Source: Gambelia wislizenii
Lineage: Eukaryota > Chordata > Lepidosauria > Squamata > Crotaphytidae
DNA length: 64,000 nucleotides
Assembly (NCBI GenBank): GCA_030847615.1
Contig: JAUMIR010000004.1
Coordinates: forward strand, 271,149,501-271,213,500
Direction: 5' to 3'
The notes below the pieces were generated by a model. That model made no database searches, was not told the DNA's origin, and saw only the letters and a program-made list of their open reading frames with translations. The position numbers and the translations under genes were made by a program. Numbering within the stretch: position 1 is the first letter of the stretch; every line of letters starts with the position of its first letter. Of this stretch, positions 31,230 to 42,924 are shown piece after piece.

Positions 31230-33170
31230 TTGGACATACCATCTCTGATTTATAAGTAACTGTTTTCGAACAAAAATAATTGAAAGGAAAATTGGAAAGG
31301 GAAGCATTGGAGTATATTCACAAATTCCAATCCATTAGTATAAGTATGAACAGAGATAATTATTTCTTTGCACATTACAGAACACACAAGTGCTCACAAC
31401 TGCACATATAACAAATCTCTTCAGAGAAGGTTTTTGGCTCCAAGGACACTGTCTTTTTATTAACAGATTTCTTGCTTTCACATTTCAATACTGAAGATTT
31501 ATGGCCAGGGTCATAATTTTCATCTTTATGTATCCTATTATGCTCAGTTCCATTCCCACAACTGAGTGAATGTACCTAAATATTTGTGGCTTTAATATCA
31601 TTCCAACAATGTTTATGTAGAGGTGAAGTAATATCTATGAAATCTCATACTAAAATAAACAGTTAGTTTCATAGGTGTTACTAGATTGTTCCCCACCCTC
31701 TCCTCCTTTTTTGCTTCCTTGCCTTTTTATGCTGAATGAGACTAATATGGCTATTACTTTTGAAACCTGAAGAATAATTGCATTCTGATTCACAAATCAA
31801 TCCAGGAAGGGTAATGCCAAATGTCCAAGAAGTCAAAGGTTTTTTCTTTCTCCAGGATGCTCAGGATAATGCCTGTCTCCACCGCACCCCCTCAGCTCCT
31901 AATTGGTTATGCAGGTCCCCTCAAGCTGCAGTTGTGCAGCTGCAGTATAGAAAGCCAGTGTAGTAACATTCACTGAGTTTTATGTTTGTCCACATTACTT
32001 TTGGATATTAGCCCTTGTCTTCTCTTTCAGTGGCCAACCCTACAAGATTTTTACAATCAGCAATGGAAAGTAGGAACATGACAGGAGCAATATGACTTCT
32101 CTAGCTGAAGTACATTTATTGAGGGTGACAAGAACTCCCCTCATTCCTAACCAGTGTGGCTCTTCTCCTGTAACAAGGGAAGAAAACTGCAATAGAATGT
32201 AAGAGAGAGAGAGATGAACTAATGGCACAGTTAAGTGGGTAGCAGCAAAGAAAAGTTTGAGGCTAGAAAACACTGTGTCTTGTTTCTAGGTCATTGAAAC
32301 AAGTCATTCATACTTGCTCAAGGTTTGTTCTCATGATACTTTAAATCTCTATTAATAGGATCTTAAGTTTCCTCAGTCTCTCGGAAAATATGAGAAAATC
32401 AGTCCTTAGGGAGTGAGTTTAAGGGTATACTGTATGTTCCTAAAATACAATGATAAGATAGTAATGACTATTTTAGTGACTGCAGAAGCATTAAGGATAC
32501 TGACAATTAGGCTAGCATGTTAAACTGAATCCTGTCTGCATTGCAGAAGATTTCAGAGGAAGTCTGGAGTTCGGATGTTTTTGTCTGTAGATTCCTCTTC
32601 ATCTCAGGCTTCTTTCTCTTTGTAGTTGTATGGTGAATGTGTGGTTTCTAAGCAGATCTACTTCCTCCTCAGACATGATTTATGTCTTTCAAACTGGAAT
32701 TAGTTGGAAATTTGCATTGAACTGTCCGTTGTCAGAATAATTGAATAGGAAATTTGCATTTGCATGACTAAATTTAGAACAGACCTGTAGAAGAGTTCTA
32801 GATGTAATTTTGTATATTTTAAAGATGTCACTTGTCATTAAAATAGCCTTGTAATAGTAAAGTAAATTAAGCATTTCCTATAAATACAAGTGAAACATAT
32901 TCCAGCATAATTCTCTACAGTCAAGACTTCCTGAACCTCGCAATACATTGATTCATTATACTGTAAAATATTTCCTAGGAGTCACTGTAAAGATTATTTG
33001 TAATGTCATTAGCCAAAACACCCTGCCCCTTAAAGATAGATACCTGATAAGATATTTAATAGGCTTTTAATTAACATTTGTCCTGCTTAAGTTCCATTTA
33101 AATCAATATGATACATTAATTTTTCTTGATTTCATTATGATACATACAACTGATACCAGGTAAGGGGTAA
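31230..33170. other. No gene recognised
   Basis: Mostly AT-rich, unique-looking DNA. The stretch 32,700-33,130 contains several homeodomain-type cores (TTTTAATTAACATT, ATTAAT) and no repeat signature. It could be conserved non-coding DNA, but nothing in one sequence proves it. Confidence 0.35.
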
Positions 33171-33185
33171 TTCCTACAAGCCAAA

Positions 33186-34365
33186 AAGAACTATAACTGG
33201 AACAAGAACTATAACTGGAATATAGATGGCCACAAGATTGAGCAGGTCTCTTGCTTCAAATACCTGGGGGTAAATTTTCTAACCACTGGTAGTAGGAAAG
33301 CGCATGGGGAGTATGCTGCTTGCAATGCGCAGAGGAGTACAACAGCTATTCTCAAATTTTTTAAGACAAGAGGAGGCCGCTATTTACATGCAGCACTCAA
33401 ACTCTTTGAAGCCAAACCAGTAGCACAACTGCTTTACGGATCCCAATTGGCACCCTTCCCCAACCCTGCTCCATTAGAACTTGTCCAATCCAAATTTTTA
33501 AGATCAGCTTTTCAAACTCCAAAATGTGTCTCTAACGCAGCTCTGAGACTGGAGTCAGGATTTATGAAAGTGGAGGCCAGAGTGTGGGTGACCATACTCA
33601 GCTATTGGCTCAGACTATCCCTCTTTCCCACTGGCCTTGCCCCACTAACCTTAAGTGATGATTTCCAATCCAGCTGGAAACAGACAGTGATGACTAAAAT
33701 TTCAATGCTGGGCCTTTCTCCAGATCTTCTGCTTAGCCTGGGATATGATAGGGCGAAAGCTACTATCAAACAACAGGTAGCAGATATAGAGAGACAACTG
33801 GATCTAGCCAGCACTCCAACCTTCATTGCTAGTGACTCCAATAGATATCTGGCCTCTCCTTTGGCATACTTAGCAACACTTGAAATACCTAAACATTGAA
33901 GGGCCTTTACTCTTGCACGGTGTTGTACCCTCCCTTCAGCTGTCCTTGAAGGCCGATACAAGAAGATCCCCTTCTCAGACAGACTGTGCCCCTGCAACTC
34001 AGGCCAAATAGAAACAATAGAGCATGTATTACTCCAGTGCTCATACTACAGAGACATACGTCTCAGCCTTATTTCACCCCTGTTGCATAAATATCAAGGG
34101 CACACTGGACAATTCTACATAAACTTGTTGCTTTCAGACACCAACCCAGGAACAACTTATAATGTTGCCAGATTCTGCGCAGCTGCGGTTAAAATTCGAC
34201 AATGTCCTCAGCAGTAGAATAGTATCAACTTAGTCTTGTTATACTGTAGCTAACATTTTAAATACTGCTTTTAGCCTGTTTTTATCCTGTGTTTTTACCT
34301 TTATTTTGTATCCCTTTCACCTGCGCTGGTCTATGACTGTAATAAAGATTCTATTCTATTCTATT
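33186..34365 (+). pseudogene. Non-LTR LINE C-terminal region, clade unresolved
   Basis: The element has a 12-bp target duplication, CTACAAGCCAAA, at 33,174-33,185 and 34,366-34,377. It begins mid-gene (5' truncated) with 'NFKYLGVNFL'-type sequence. A thumb-like region follows with LLYGSQLAPFPNPAPLELVQ in an open frame (33,447-33,899). After a stop at 33,897-33,899 comes a Cys-rich segment (RLCPCNSGQIETIEHVLLQC, about 33,985-34,040) resembling the C-terminal zinc-binding motif of several LINE clades. The tail is AATAAAG followed by (ATTCT)n. It encoded a reverse transcriptase but is now dead. Confidence 0.75.
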
Positions 34366-34379
34366 CTACAAGCCAAAGA

Positions 34380-34780
34380 TTCTGAATGGCTTTTATTTGA
34401 GAACATTAAGATCTTTGACCTGAACTGAATGGGTCTAAATCTAATCTAAACATAGTCTTTCATGTCAGTAAATCATAACGTATCAGGGGATCCCAGGTTT
34501 GCAGGTATATACAAAATAACATTAAATATTTAATGTAAATTAATGGTGTGTTGAAATGGCTTCTTCATTTCTCACCCCTCTTCTCACACTACAGAAGTGA
34601 TGATGTGTTTCAGAAATTTTTCAGGTGAATTCAGGAAAAATGCTAGGAATGTCTATGGTAGGGAACTATGTTACCCAAATTGCACGGAATCCAGGAGGAA
34701 CCGACTCATGTGTAGATATTAATATGTGGAATTTTAATTAGCTCAATATGGTAGCAAGATGCTGGGTAACTGCGGGACCT
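34380..34780. other. No feature recognised
   Basis: AT-rich sequence, nothing recognised. Confidence 0.4.
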
Positions 34781-34784
34781 TTTG

Positions 34785-35222
34785 ACCTATGTATACAGGT
34801 ACTAACTGATAGGACTCACTGCCAGGAAATAAAATAAAATGGATTTTATTGAAAAATAATCTCTGAAGCATTCACACCAATACCTAGGCTTCAAGCAATC
34901 ACACAAGGCTATTGACTGTGTTTTGGGGTGATATTTATACTTGATATTCCCCCTCAAGGGGTGTTATGAGTGGAATACATTGTTTGCTGGAGTTTTCCAT
35001 AGTTAGACAATGGAAGCTCCAGTTGTGTTAATGATCGCGAATGGCTGAGACATTAAGATTGATGGGTGTCAGGCAACCTTCTATTGTTCTAGAAGAGGCG
35101 GGAAGGAAAAGCCAGTTTTTTCAGAGCAAAGTGTCCAGCCGCTTCAATTGAATTGGTGAATGAATCACTTCCAGGTACGTCCAGGAGAATTAGCACCTTT
35201 CTACCCTAACTACCAGTTTAAG
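34785..35222 (-). mobile_element. Probable solo LTR of an endogenous retroelement
   Basis: On the minus strand a GC-richer promoter-like part is followed by a TATA box (TATTTATA on the plus strand at 34,932-34,939). About 85 bp downstream is an AATAAA signal (plus-strand TTTATT at 34,845-34,850), then a short U5-like end. That order and spacing fit U3-R-U5 of a retroviral or gypsy-type LTR. No coding region adjoins it, so it would be a solo LTR. I could not define TG...CA ends or a target duplication. Confidence 0.4.
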
Positions 35223-35402
35223 GGGGGGGGGTTTCCACGTTTCTTTTAGGAATTTGGCATGGCTTCTTCTTTAAGTTTTTTGAGCTCAGCTTGAGTCCTT
35301 GCATTTGGGAAGCCCTGGTCTACTGCCAACCATGTGGAAGGGCAATAAATAAGCCAGTTTATGAAATATAGCCAATTTATGAATTGGGGCAGGTAAGAGC
35401 TA

Positions 35403-35640
35403 CGGTTGCCCCTCCGTATCCACGGATTTGGTATCCACGGATTTAAGTATTCATGGCTTGAAAATAATCTATAAAAAATAATAATAATCCAAAAAGCAAA
35501 CCTTGATTTTGCCATCTTATATAAGGGACACCATTTTGCTATGCCATTGCATATAATGGGACTTGAGTATTCACGGATTTTGGTATCCATGGGGGGGGGG
35601 GTCCTGGAACGAAACCCCAGTGAATATGAAAGGACAACTA
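35403..35640. mobile_element. Tigger/pogo-like MITE (238 bp)
   Basis: It starts CGGTTGCCCCTCCGTATCC and ends 'aaaggacaacta', with TA on each side (35,401-35,402 and 35,641-35,642). The interior 'aaccttgattttgccatcttatataagggacacc' is shared with the 18.7- and 44.1-kb copies. An internal G10 run lies at about 35,591-35,600. Non-coding. Confidence 0.8.
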
Positions 35641-35696
35641 TATATAGGGAAAGTAGCAATGGCAGCAGCCTTCTTTTCTCCCCCCACCCCAACCCC

Positions 35697-35740
35697 TGCT
35701 TGCTTGCTTGCTTGCTTGCTTGCTTCCTTCCTTCCTTCCT
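35697..35740 (+). repeat. (GCTT)n/(CTTC)n microsatellite
   Basis: A compound tetranucleotide tract that changes from GCTT to CTTC units. Confidence 0.9.
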
Positions 35741-37890
35741 GCAGAGCCAATTTTCAGGTAGTGGCAAGTGCTGTAAAAAGGAAGGGAGGCCAAAGAACTA
35801 GTCCTGTGTGCTAGTGGGATTTAAATCTTTGAGCTCTTCCTCTCCTTTAAATCAAAGCAAGGTGGATGGGAGGGGGTGTATACTGTAGTTTGAATGAGAA
35901 TCACAATCAGCCCAATTTTCCACGTGTTAACAAATCTATGAGGGTAGTCGCTTCTGGAGATTTGCAAATTGAATGTGACCATGTATGGGGCCACAGGCTG
36001 CATGTTGTTCACCCCCAATATACTAAAGAACCATACAAATCCCTTTGACCTCTTTCTTTTTAGTAAAGTGTCACAAATGCTTAGTTTGCAAAGCCATGTG
36101 AGATGCATCATGGCAACCACCATATAATTTAGCTTAAAAGGGAGGATTATATAACATGTTATCTGATCTTGTGCATTATACACTCTAAAAGCTGATAAAT
36201 TTTATACAACCAATATTTGATTGCCTATAATCTTATAGCATGAAGTAGATTGCCTATTTTTTTTTTAAAAAAATCCCCTCCTCTTTACTGCTCACAAACA
36301 TTTATATGGTGATAACCATAAGAGTAGTAATTTTATACTGCTTAATTGTGCCTGTATGTTGCTAAGAATGAGATATAGATATGAAGGATGCTTCCAGATG
36401 TGGCTTTTTTCAGACAAATCCACTTTGAAATTAGCATAAATGAAATCTGCCCACTTCATTTATGGAACTTTATCCAGGAGGCTAGATACCGTCATTTTTT
36501 ATCTGTAATCCTCACATGTTTTCTTACAGCTTCTTCCATATTTTTGCACAAACACCCCAAAAATTGAGGGCATACCTGCACAATCTTGTTGCTGTTTTTA
36601 CTGATGCCATAAGGAATGCACCTCAAGGATAGCATTTTTTTCAATAATGAATAATTTGCAATATGACTACCATGCTCATAATCTGTGAGGCTAGTAAAAG
36701 TAAGCCTTTTGTTCATCTCTTGGAAGGTATAAATTTTACTTTTTAAAAATTCCTTTGAAAAACCACAGAAGAACCAGCCAATGCATTCCTAGTTGCTGCT
36801 TTTGTTTTTATTTGCTGCTATCAACTAAAACGTACTCTAAGTTGATTTTCTTTTCCTTCCTTTCCATCTCTTTATCTTCTTTATTTTATATATATGTGCA
36901 TGTGTCTTCCCTTTTTATTGTTTACACAAAAATGGAATTGTAACAATCAGTGTAAAAATATACAATACAAAACTGTAAAACCAAGAGATGTTAGCTTTTA
37001 TGGAGGGGGGGTAGATATTACTTTTGCAGTTTGCCCTATAATAGGTGGTACATATATGCATTATTATTTTTTGGTTGGCTATGTAAAATGAGAACTGGGG
37101 TTTAGCCTTAAAATGTTGCAGAAATTTTGCCTAAGATGAAATTTTGCCTAAGACAAAGCCTCCAGTTGGATTTTTAAACTTCGAAATTTAGTGCAATGTA
37201 ATATTTACCTCATAATTTTTATAGACACTGATACAACAGAGTCTTTAAGATACAACTTTGACTTCAAAGCATTTACATAAATAAACATAGCTTATGTTGA
37301 ATTGCAAAATAGTAGCCCCCCCACCTGCCAAAAAACCCCTGGAAGACAGATGCTGAGAAAAATAGCAATTTAGATACTGGTTTTTCATTTAACAACAGGA
37401 ACAGATTCCGAAAACAAATATATGATTGAATGATAAAGCAAACTGCAAAAGTAATGGTTCTGCATCTTTTAATTATGGGGCACATCTAACAAAATTCATC
37501 TTTTTCCTTTGGGAGAGAACAAATTCTATTCCTTTCAGCCTCAGAATTAAAACACAGAAACACACCATGCTGGTTTCTCCTATTTAAGTTGTACTATTTC
37601 AAACAAACTAACTGTACCCAACATAACATATGCTGGTGGTGCATTAAGTGTGAGTCGCTCTGTTGCCCTGCCCCCACTGCTGCTGCCTCCGCTGCCACCA
37701 GTTGACTGCCTGGGTCTCATCGCAGTGGCAGCAGGGGTATTGGGTCAATGATGTGACCCCCTGGGCACTAGGCGATATCAAAACCCATATCAAAAGTTGG
37801 TCTAGTTCTATAACAGAGTAAATAATGCCTGCTATTCCAAAAATCCAATTAATTAGTTGGGAAGTCCATCTTCATTGACTCAGTTCTTAC
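35741..37890. other. No gene recognised
   Basis: AT-rich sequence. A minus-strand 74-codon frame at 36,492-36,716 (MNKRLTFTSLTDYEHGSHIA...) has protein-like composition but no recognisable similarity and no flanking splice signals I can support. The rest shows no repeat signature. Confidence 0.3.
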
Positions 37891-37892
37891 AA

Positions 37893-38022
37893 AATAAACC
37901 ATACACACACACACACACACATGCACATATACACACACAAGCCAAATATATACATACACACACACACACACACATATATATACACACACACAAAAACATA
38001 CATAAACCATATATATATATGG
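37893..38022 (+). repeat. (CA)n/(TA)n microsatellite cluster
   Basis: Several ACAC tracts separated by short ATAT runs. The overlapping open frames on both strands here are translations of the dinucleotide repeat. Confidence 0.9.
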
Positions 38023-38088
38023 CTTGTGTATGTTCCTTTCCCAGTGTGCTGATGGGCTGCTTCGAAAACATACCCAGCTAATCCCCAC

Positions 38089-38270
38089 ACTCCCTCAGCC
38101 AATCACAACCCACATGCAAATTCCCTGTCCACCTCACAATCCACTCTTGCCACTCTATCTGCATCTATACCCCCAGCCTCACAAGGGCCCCTCCCTCCTG
38201 TCACTCCCTCAACCAATCACCACCCACATGTAAAAATGCATTTCCCCCCTAATTTAATACCATATATAGC
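38089..38270 (+). promoter_or_regulatory. Promoter-like block with two CCAAT boxes and a TATA box
   Basis: A segment with CTCAGCCAATCACAACCCAC recurs 113-114 bp later as CTCAACCAATCACCACCCAC, giving CCAAT boxes at 38,099-38,103 and 38,213-38,217. TATATA at 38,263-38,268 follows 46 bp after the second one. GC-rich sequence with an ATGG at about 38,362 follows. This resembles a core promoter, perhaps the U3 of an LTR or a retroposon 5' end, but no downstream gene is recognised. Confidence 0.35.
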
Positions 38271-38639
38271 CTGCAACAGCCTCTTTCCCCCACTCCACCG
38301 GGCTAGAAGGCTGCAGAGGGCCCTGAGGACTTCCAGCAGCAGGGCAGCAGTGAGAGGGGGCATGGCGAGGAGTGGCTGGTGTTATAAGCCACTCCCACAC
38401 CCCTCAGGAACACCAGCCAGCCAGCTAGGAAGACCCAAGCCTGCAACTGGAGTCAGCTGAGACCAGGAATGGAGTGGGGACGGAAATTGGAGTTGTGCTG
38501 GGGAAAGGGAGGTATGGTCGGAACGGAGTGAACAGATGTTACAAAAGAAGGTGGGATCATTGTTTGTTAGCTATCCCAACTTTAGTTCACCCTGTTTCCC
38601 GGAATGGATTGGAGAGCGTACCAACCATTCCATAGAACC

Positions 38640-39140
38640 TTACTTTGCTCCTCTGCAATGCCAGGTTGGTTAAAAAAAATGCACTCCAGTCCTCTGGGAG
38701 GAATTTGCTTCAGCCACAAAAATCTAGGCTGTCTGCAACCTCCCAGAGGGCCTTTTCAGTAATCACCCCCACATTATGGAATGGCCTGCCGAATGAGATC
38801 TTGAGCTTGAGTAGCTTTAAAAAAGCACTAAAGACGGATCTCTTCCGGCAGGCCTTTCCTGATTAGATCCCGGCCTCAGGAGCTGTGTCTCCTGGCCTCT
38901 TAGTTTCGCTGGCTGTTGATTTTTGTATTTGTTTATTTATGTGATTTTTGTTTAGGTGGATTTTAATTTGATACTAGTTTAATATCTTTTTATGGGGGAG
39001 GGTGGGGTGGGTAGTGCTTAGGGATTTTACTCAGTATTGTTGTATTTTAATTGTTGTACGCCACCCTAATTGTTTTTAACATAGGGGCAGGGTAAAAATA
39101 AATATCGTTGTTGTTATTATTATTATTATTATTATTATAT
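38640..39140 (+). pseudogene. L2 LINE ORF2 C-terminus and 3' UTR
   Basis: A 73-codon stretch encodes 'SQRAFSVITPTLWNGLPNEI' and 'SSFKKALKTDLFRQAF', the highly conserved C-terminal end of L2 ORF2. The 3' UTR ends 'tgtacgccaccctaattgtttttaacat', then 'aaaaataaat' and (GTT)n(ATT)n at about 39,108-39,138. The rest of the protein is missing by 5' truncation. The GC-rich piece immediately upstream is not obviously L2. Confidence 0.85.
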
Positions 39141-39276
39141 AGTTGAACCATGTGAAAGGAACAGTGCCACTCCAAGCTCCACGCTGCAACCACCACTTGA
39201 AATCCCAGAAGGGCACATAACAGTGCATGTTATGCCAGGCACCCTATACTAATATTAATACTAATACTATTCCTCC

Positions 39277-39799
39277 AGTGGCTCTTAATGTTTTCTTTAC
39301 CAGGGATCCCCTTTAAATATTTTTTGTTGCCATGGACCCCCAAGACTTAACTCAAGATTTAAAACCCTAACAACAACAACAACACAATTACGCCAGTGGC
39401 TCTTAACATTTTATTTACCAGGGACCCATTTTAAATAATTTTTGTTGCTATCGGCCCCCAAGATTTAACTCAAGATTTTAAACCCTAACAACAAGAATAG
39501 CAATAATACCAGATAACAACAATAATACAATTACAACAATGCCTCTTAACCTTTTCTTTACCAGTGGTCCATTTAAATACCTTTTGTTGCCTTGGTCCCC
39601 CAAGACTTTTCTCCTGCTCCTTCCTGCAAATTTGTGGCTGGAGAGGATTCAATGGCAATGTACAGGCCAAGCCAGCCAGTCAGCTCCTTGGGTCATGTCA
39701 CATGGCCACTCCACTGCATGCAGAAGGTGGTCTGGGCAGCTTTCAAGCCTTCATGGACCTCCAGTGAGGACATCCCGGACCCCAGGTTAAGAACCACTG
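39277..39799. mobile_element. hAT/Charlie-like element with internal triplication
   Basis: The left end is CAGTGGCTCTTAATGTTTTC. The right end reads in reverse complement CAGTGGTTCTTAACCTGGGG, the terminus of Charlie-type hAT MITEs. Near the left end about 120-140 bp, starting with GGCTCTTAA at about 39,281, recurs near 39,403 and 39,543, with (AAC)n between copies. The transposase is absent. I did not find a convincing 8-bp duplication. Confidence 0.55.
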
Positions 39800-40598
39800 G
39801 TCTAGGTTCTTGGCAAAAGTAGCATGCAAAACTGCCTCATTTAGAGAAGAGGGGGTCCAGGGACCCATGTCTACTGCTTGTTGAAGTAGAAATGATAGAA
39901 AAGGGAGTGAAGGAGTCTCTCCAGCAAGGGGTGGCATGGTCACCTCTAAGTTTTTTGTGAGTCTTTGGGCTCGCCTTTGCCCCACCCACAGACTGTGAAG
40001 CCTCAGCTTTCCGCTGCGACACCAGCTGCCCTTTGAGGGCAGCATGTTGGATTCCCATTGGGGGGAGGCTGGTGGCCAATTAGAGCCCACTTTGCTCTGT
40101 TCTGTTCCCCTCCCTCAATGACTTCAGCTCCTCTCACCAGCCGGATGGATTTTTTTTAGCAGGCGGTAGCCCGTCCGGTGCAGCATTTGTAAAGAAAGTA
40201 TTTCTCCCCACAGGAAGCAAAGCCACGGGCAGCCAGAGGACCCCAAGGAGTTCCCTAAGGAGGAAAAAGAGGACCTGGAACCCCAGGGTGGCCTCGTACC
40301 TCCTTCCCACTCCTTTCCAGTTTTTTTTTTCAGCCTTAAGTTCCTCAGGGCAGAAGGTGTCCATTCAGTATAGGCTCACTGAGAGACACCTGGCACAGCC
40401 TGGGGACAAAGTAACCCAGGAGCAGTGAAAACAGCAGAACTGCATAGCAGAAAGGACACAAAAACAATGGCTTCAGCTAGAAGCTGTTCCACAGCTCTGA
40501 TCCATTTTCACACACAAAAAGACTTACAGACAGCAAGGTTCATCCAAAAATATCTGGAGGTCTTTATCTTCAGTTTTGGTAGAAACAAACACAGTATA
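39800..40598. other. No gene recognised
   Basis: A moderately GC-rich stretch with several overlapping frames on both strands (for example 39,743-40,090 minus), none recognised. It may be an unclassified repeat. Confidence 0.3.
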
Positions 40599-40604
40599 TA
40601 CAAT

Positions 40605-40835
40605 GTGAAGTTGAAGGCTTTCATGGCCGACATCCATAGGTTTTCCGTGTTTTTTTTTCTGGGCTGTGAGGCCGTGTTATGGAAGAGTTTCTTTCTGATA
40701 GATTTTCCTTGGTTTTTTTCTGGGCTGTGAGGCCGTGTTCTGGAATATTTTCTTTCTGATGTTTCGCCTGCTTCTGTAGCTGGCATCTTCAGAGAATGGC
40801 TGGGTAGGAGTGTATGTGGCGCTTATATGCTGTTA
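40605..40835 (-). mobile_element. Penelope-like element 3' terminus with partial duplication
   Basis: On the minus strand it matches the last ~230 bp of the PLE at 24.06-24.22 kb, including the hammerhead-like block and GAACACGGCCTCACAGCCCA. That last block occurs twice about 64 bp apart (around 40,656-40,680 and 40,717-40,741). A ~65-bp tandem duplication of the terminal region is therefore present. No coding part remains. Confidence 0.75.
40754..40796 (-). ncRNA. Hammerhead-like motif, PLE copy 2
   Basis: On the minus strand the order is TTCT, CTGAAGA, T, GCCAGC, a 7-nt loop, GCAGGC, GAAAC, ATC, AGAA. All core positions are the same as in the 24.1-kb copy, and only loop bases differ. Confidence 0.4.
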
Positions 40836-41285
40836 ACCCCTATAGGGTAATATGCAGAGTCCATTTCCTCTCTGCTCACCAAAGCAGAGATGTTCACTTC
40901 AGTACATGCAGCGAAAAATGTGGGCTTTTGGGCAAAGCCATGTATACCTCTGGTGCAAAATAAAGAGCTTGTTGGTTTTCTTTATACCTTTTATTGAAAA
41001 GAAAAGTACTGCAAAATCAAAATAAAGGACAGAAAGCATTCATCCATGCTTCTGTATGCTCCAAAGCTTCTCAAGAACTATGAGGAGGGAAAAGGAGCTT
41101 CCAAGGCAAGACTGTAACTAACACCAAAAATCCCTTCTCAGTTATATATTTAGCCCTCAAAACATTCAACCCTTCTGAGAAGAAACAGAAACCCAAAGAC
41201 CCAGTTTCGTTTCTCCTCTTCTCACTCTGAAGGACAGAAAAACCAAACAATAAATGACAGATTTACGACCTCTGGTAGACAAACT
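40836..41285. other. Possible LTR-like segment, no gene
   Basis: On the minus strand AATAAAAGG precedes 'aacaagctctttattttgcacc', which is reminiscent of an LTR R-U5 region. Without ends or a promoter I do not call it. Confidence 0.2.
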
Positions 41286-41289
41286 GGCG

Positions 41290-41520
41290 TCTCATTTGCC
41301 TGGTGATCAACATTACCCAAAAGGGGGGAGATAAATTTCTGATTACAATATTTATTTTCCCTGACATGCTCTTCCAAAGCCAGGAAGCCAGCCCACAACA
41401 CAAGACCAGACTGGATGTCTTTCCATTTTGTGCTGGTAATAGGGGAGGAATGGGCCTGATCTAAGGGCAGAATATGCTGGCAGGGAGCTGGTGTATTCTG
41501 GCCCATATGGATGAGTCCTA
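41290..41520 (+). mobile_element. MITE family B, right half
   Basis: It contains GGGCAGAATATGCTGGCAGG and 'gtgtattctggcccatatggatgag', which match the right end of the 61.0-kb copy (GCTGGTGCATCCTGGTTCAT). The left end is not recognisable. Confidence 0.5.
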
Positions 41521-42920
41521 GGACAGGAAAAGCTGTGTTAAACTAAAACCTCTCCCAGCCTAAAAATTACTTAAGGCTACCCTTGCTCTGGCCAGATATT
41601 TTGTTGCTATCATGGTTGTGTTGGAGGAGGATTGGAATGGTTGTTACATAGCTCCTCCCTCACTCCACCTTTTCTCCACCCCCTTTTTGGCCCTTCTGCC
41701 AACAGATCTTAGCCAGCAAGCAGAAGCTTCTCCTGCCAGGTCCTGCCTGTCTTAAAAACAACAACACTTTCCCAGATCCTGCAGGCAAATCATTTTGAAA
41801 TAACATAAGTAAGAATTCTTTCTAAATATAGGTAATATGAATTATTAAGATTTAGTCTTTAATATTTATGTCATTATTTTTGCCTTTTCTTTTGGTTTAC
41901 AAAATGTATGATGACAAATTAATATTAAAAACAAAGCCAAAGTGATGATGAGATCAAATTACCCTGTTATAAATCAAATCTATTATGATTTTTTTTTTAA
42001 AAAAAGGGTTATCTGAGCAATAAAAAAGAAAAATAACCAGCCTATTTCTTGATTTGGGGCTGAAGAATGAGATCTTATCTGAAATAATCCAAATCAAGCA
42101 AGAGAGAGCTCTCCAGTCTCAACTCTTCAGTCACCCAGCATGAGATAATTAGCAATGCAGTTTTAGTTCAAAAATATGCTGGCTGTGGAGGTTTAGGAAT
42201 AGACAGAAGCCTCTCATGCTGGCTGAACTGGCCTTGAGCCAGTTGATCTGCCCTTCTGCTGTCATAATCCCCTTCTGCCAACTGATCTGAGACAGATCTG
42301 CTGGTACTGCTGCTCTGCCAGCTGAGATCAGCCAGCAGAAGAGGACAGGGAGGACAGGGAAGCTGCAGAGTGAGAGAGGAGTTGGGTTATGCCAAATTTA
42401 ACCCTCCCCCACCCCAGGGACTCAGCTGCAATGCCAGTTCAAAGTTAGACCAGTTTCAGAGTAATCTTAGGCTGGCAGGGGTTTGCATTCAGAGCAGCTT
42501 CATATGGCCTAGTGTCAGTTCAGCTGGTACTCAGCCATCTTTATGAGTTAAGGTTTAACTGTAAAATGGATTACTTTGATTTCTTTAATGCAGCCTTTTA
42601 AATGCAACTCCTGTACCTTATATTCTTCACTTGTCCTTATCTGAAGTCTTTTTGAATTAAAAAGAATCCCAATCTTCTCATTGTTTTGGACATATTTCCA
42701 TCCCAAGCTTAGATCTAATGTTTATCACTGGTGTAGTTCCTTTGTCCGTCTTACTGTACAATATCCAAACCTTATCTTCTCCATATTGAGAAAAATGTTG
42801 CTTTTCTGGGAAATTTTCAGAATGCTTCATACAAGCATGTAACAACACAATTCTAGAATAACATTTATAGGATTTATATGGTTGTCCTTCAATGGCATAC
42901 CCCAAATTACTTTTCAATAC
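41521..42920. other. No gene recognised
   Basis: A mixed stretch. 42,190-42,420 is repetitive in composition (many CTGCT/CTGATCTG words) but unclassified. A minus-strand frame at 42,678-42,923 (81 codons, containing KCYSRIVLLHACMKHSENFP) is not recognised. Confidence 0.3.
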
Positions 42921-42924
42921 CATA

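Noticed and set aside
36492..36716. 74-codon minus-strand frame with protein-like composition
   Set aside because: I do not recognise it and cannot show splice sites or homology, so it is mentioned only in the description of the stretch.
37849..38102. Overlapping Cys/Val/Tyr-rich and Thr/His-rich frames
   Set aside because: They are translations of the (CA)n/(TA)n microsatellite.
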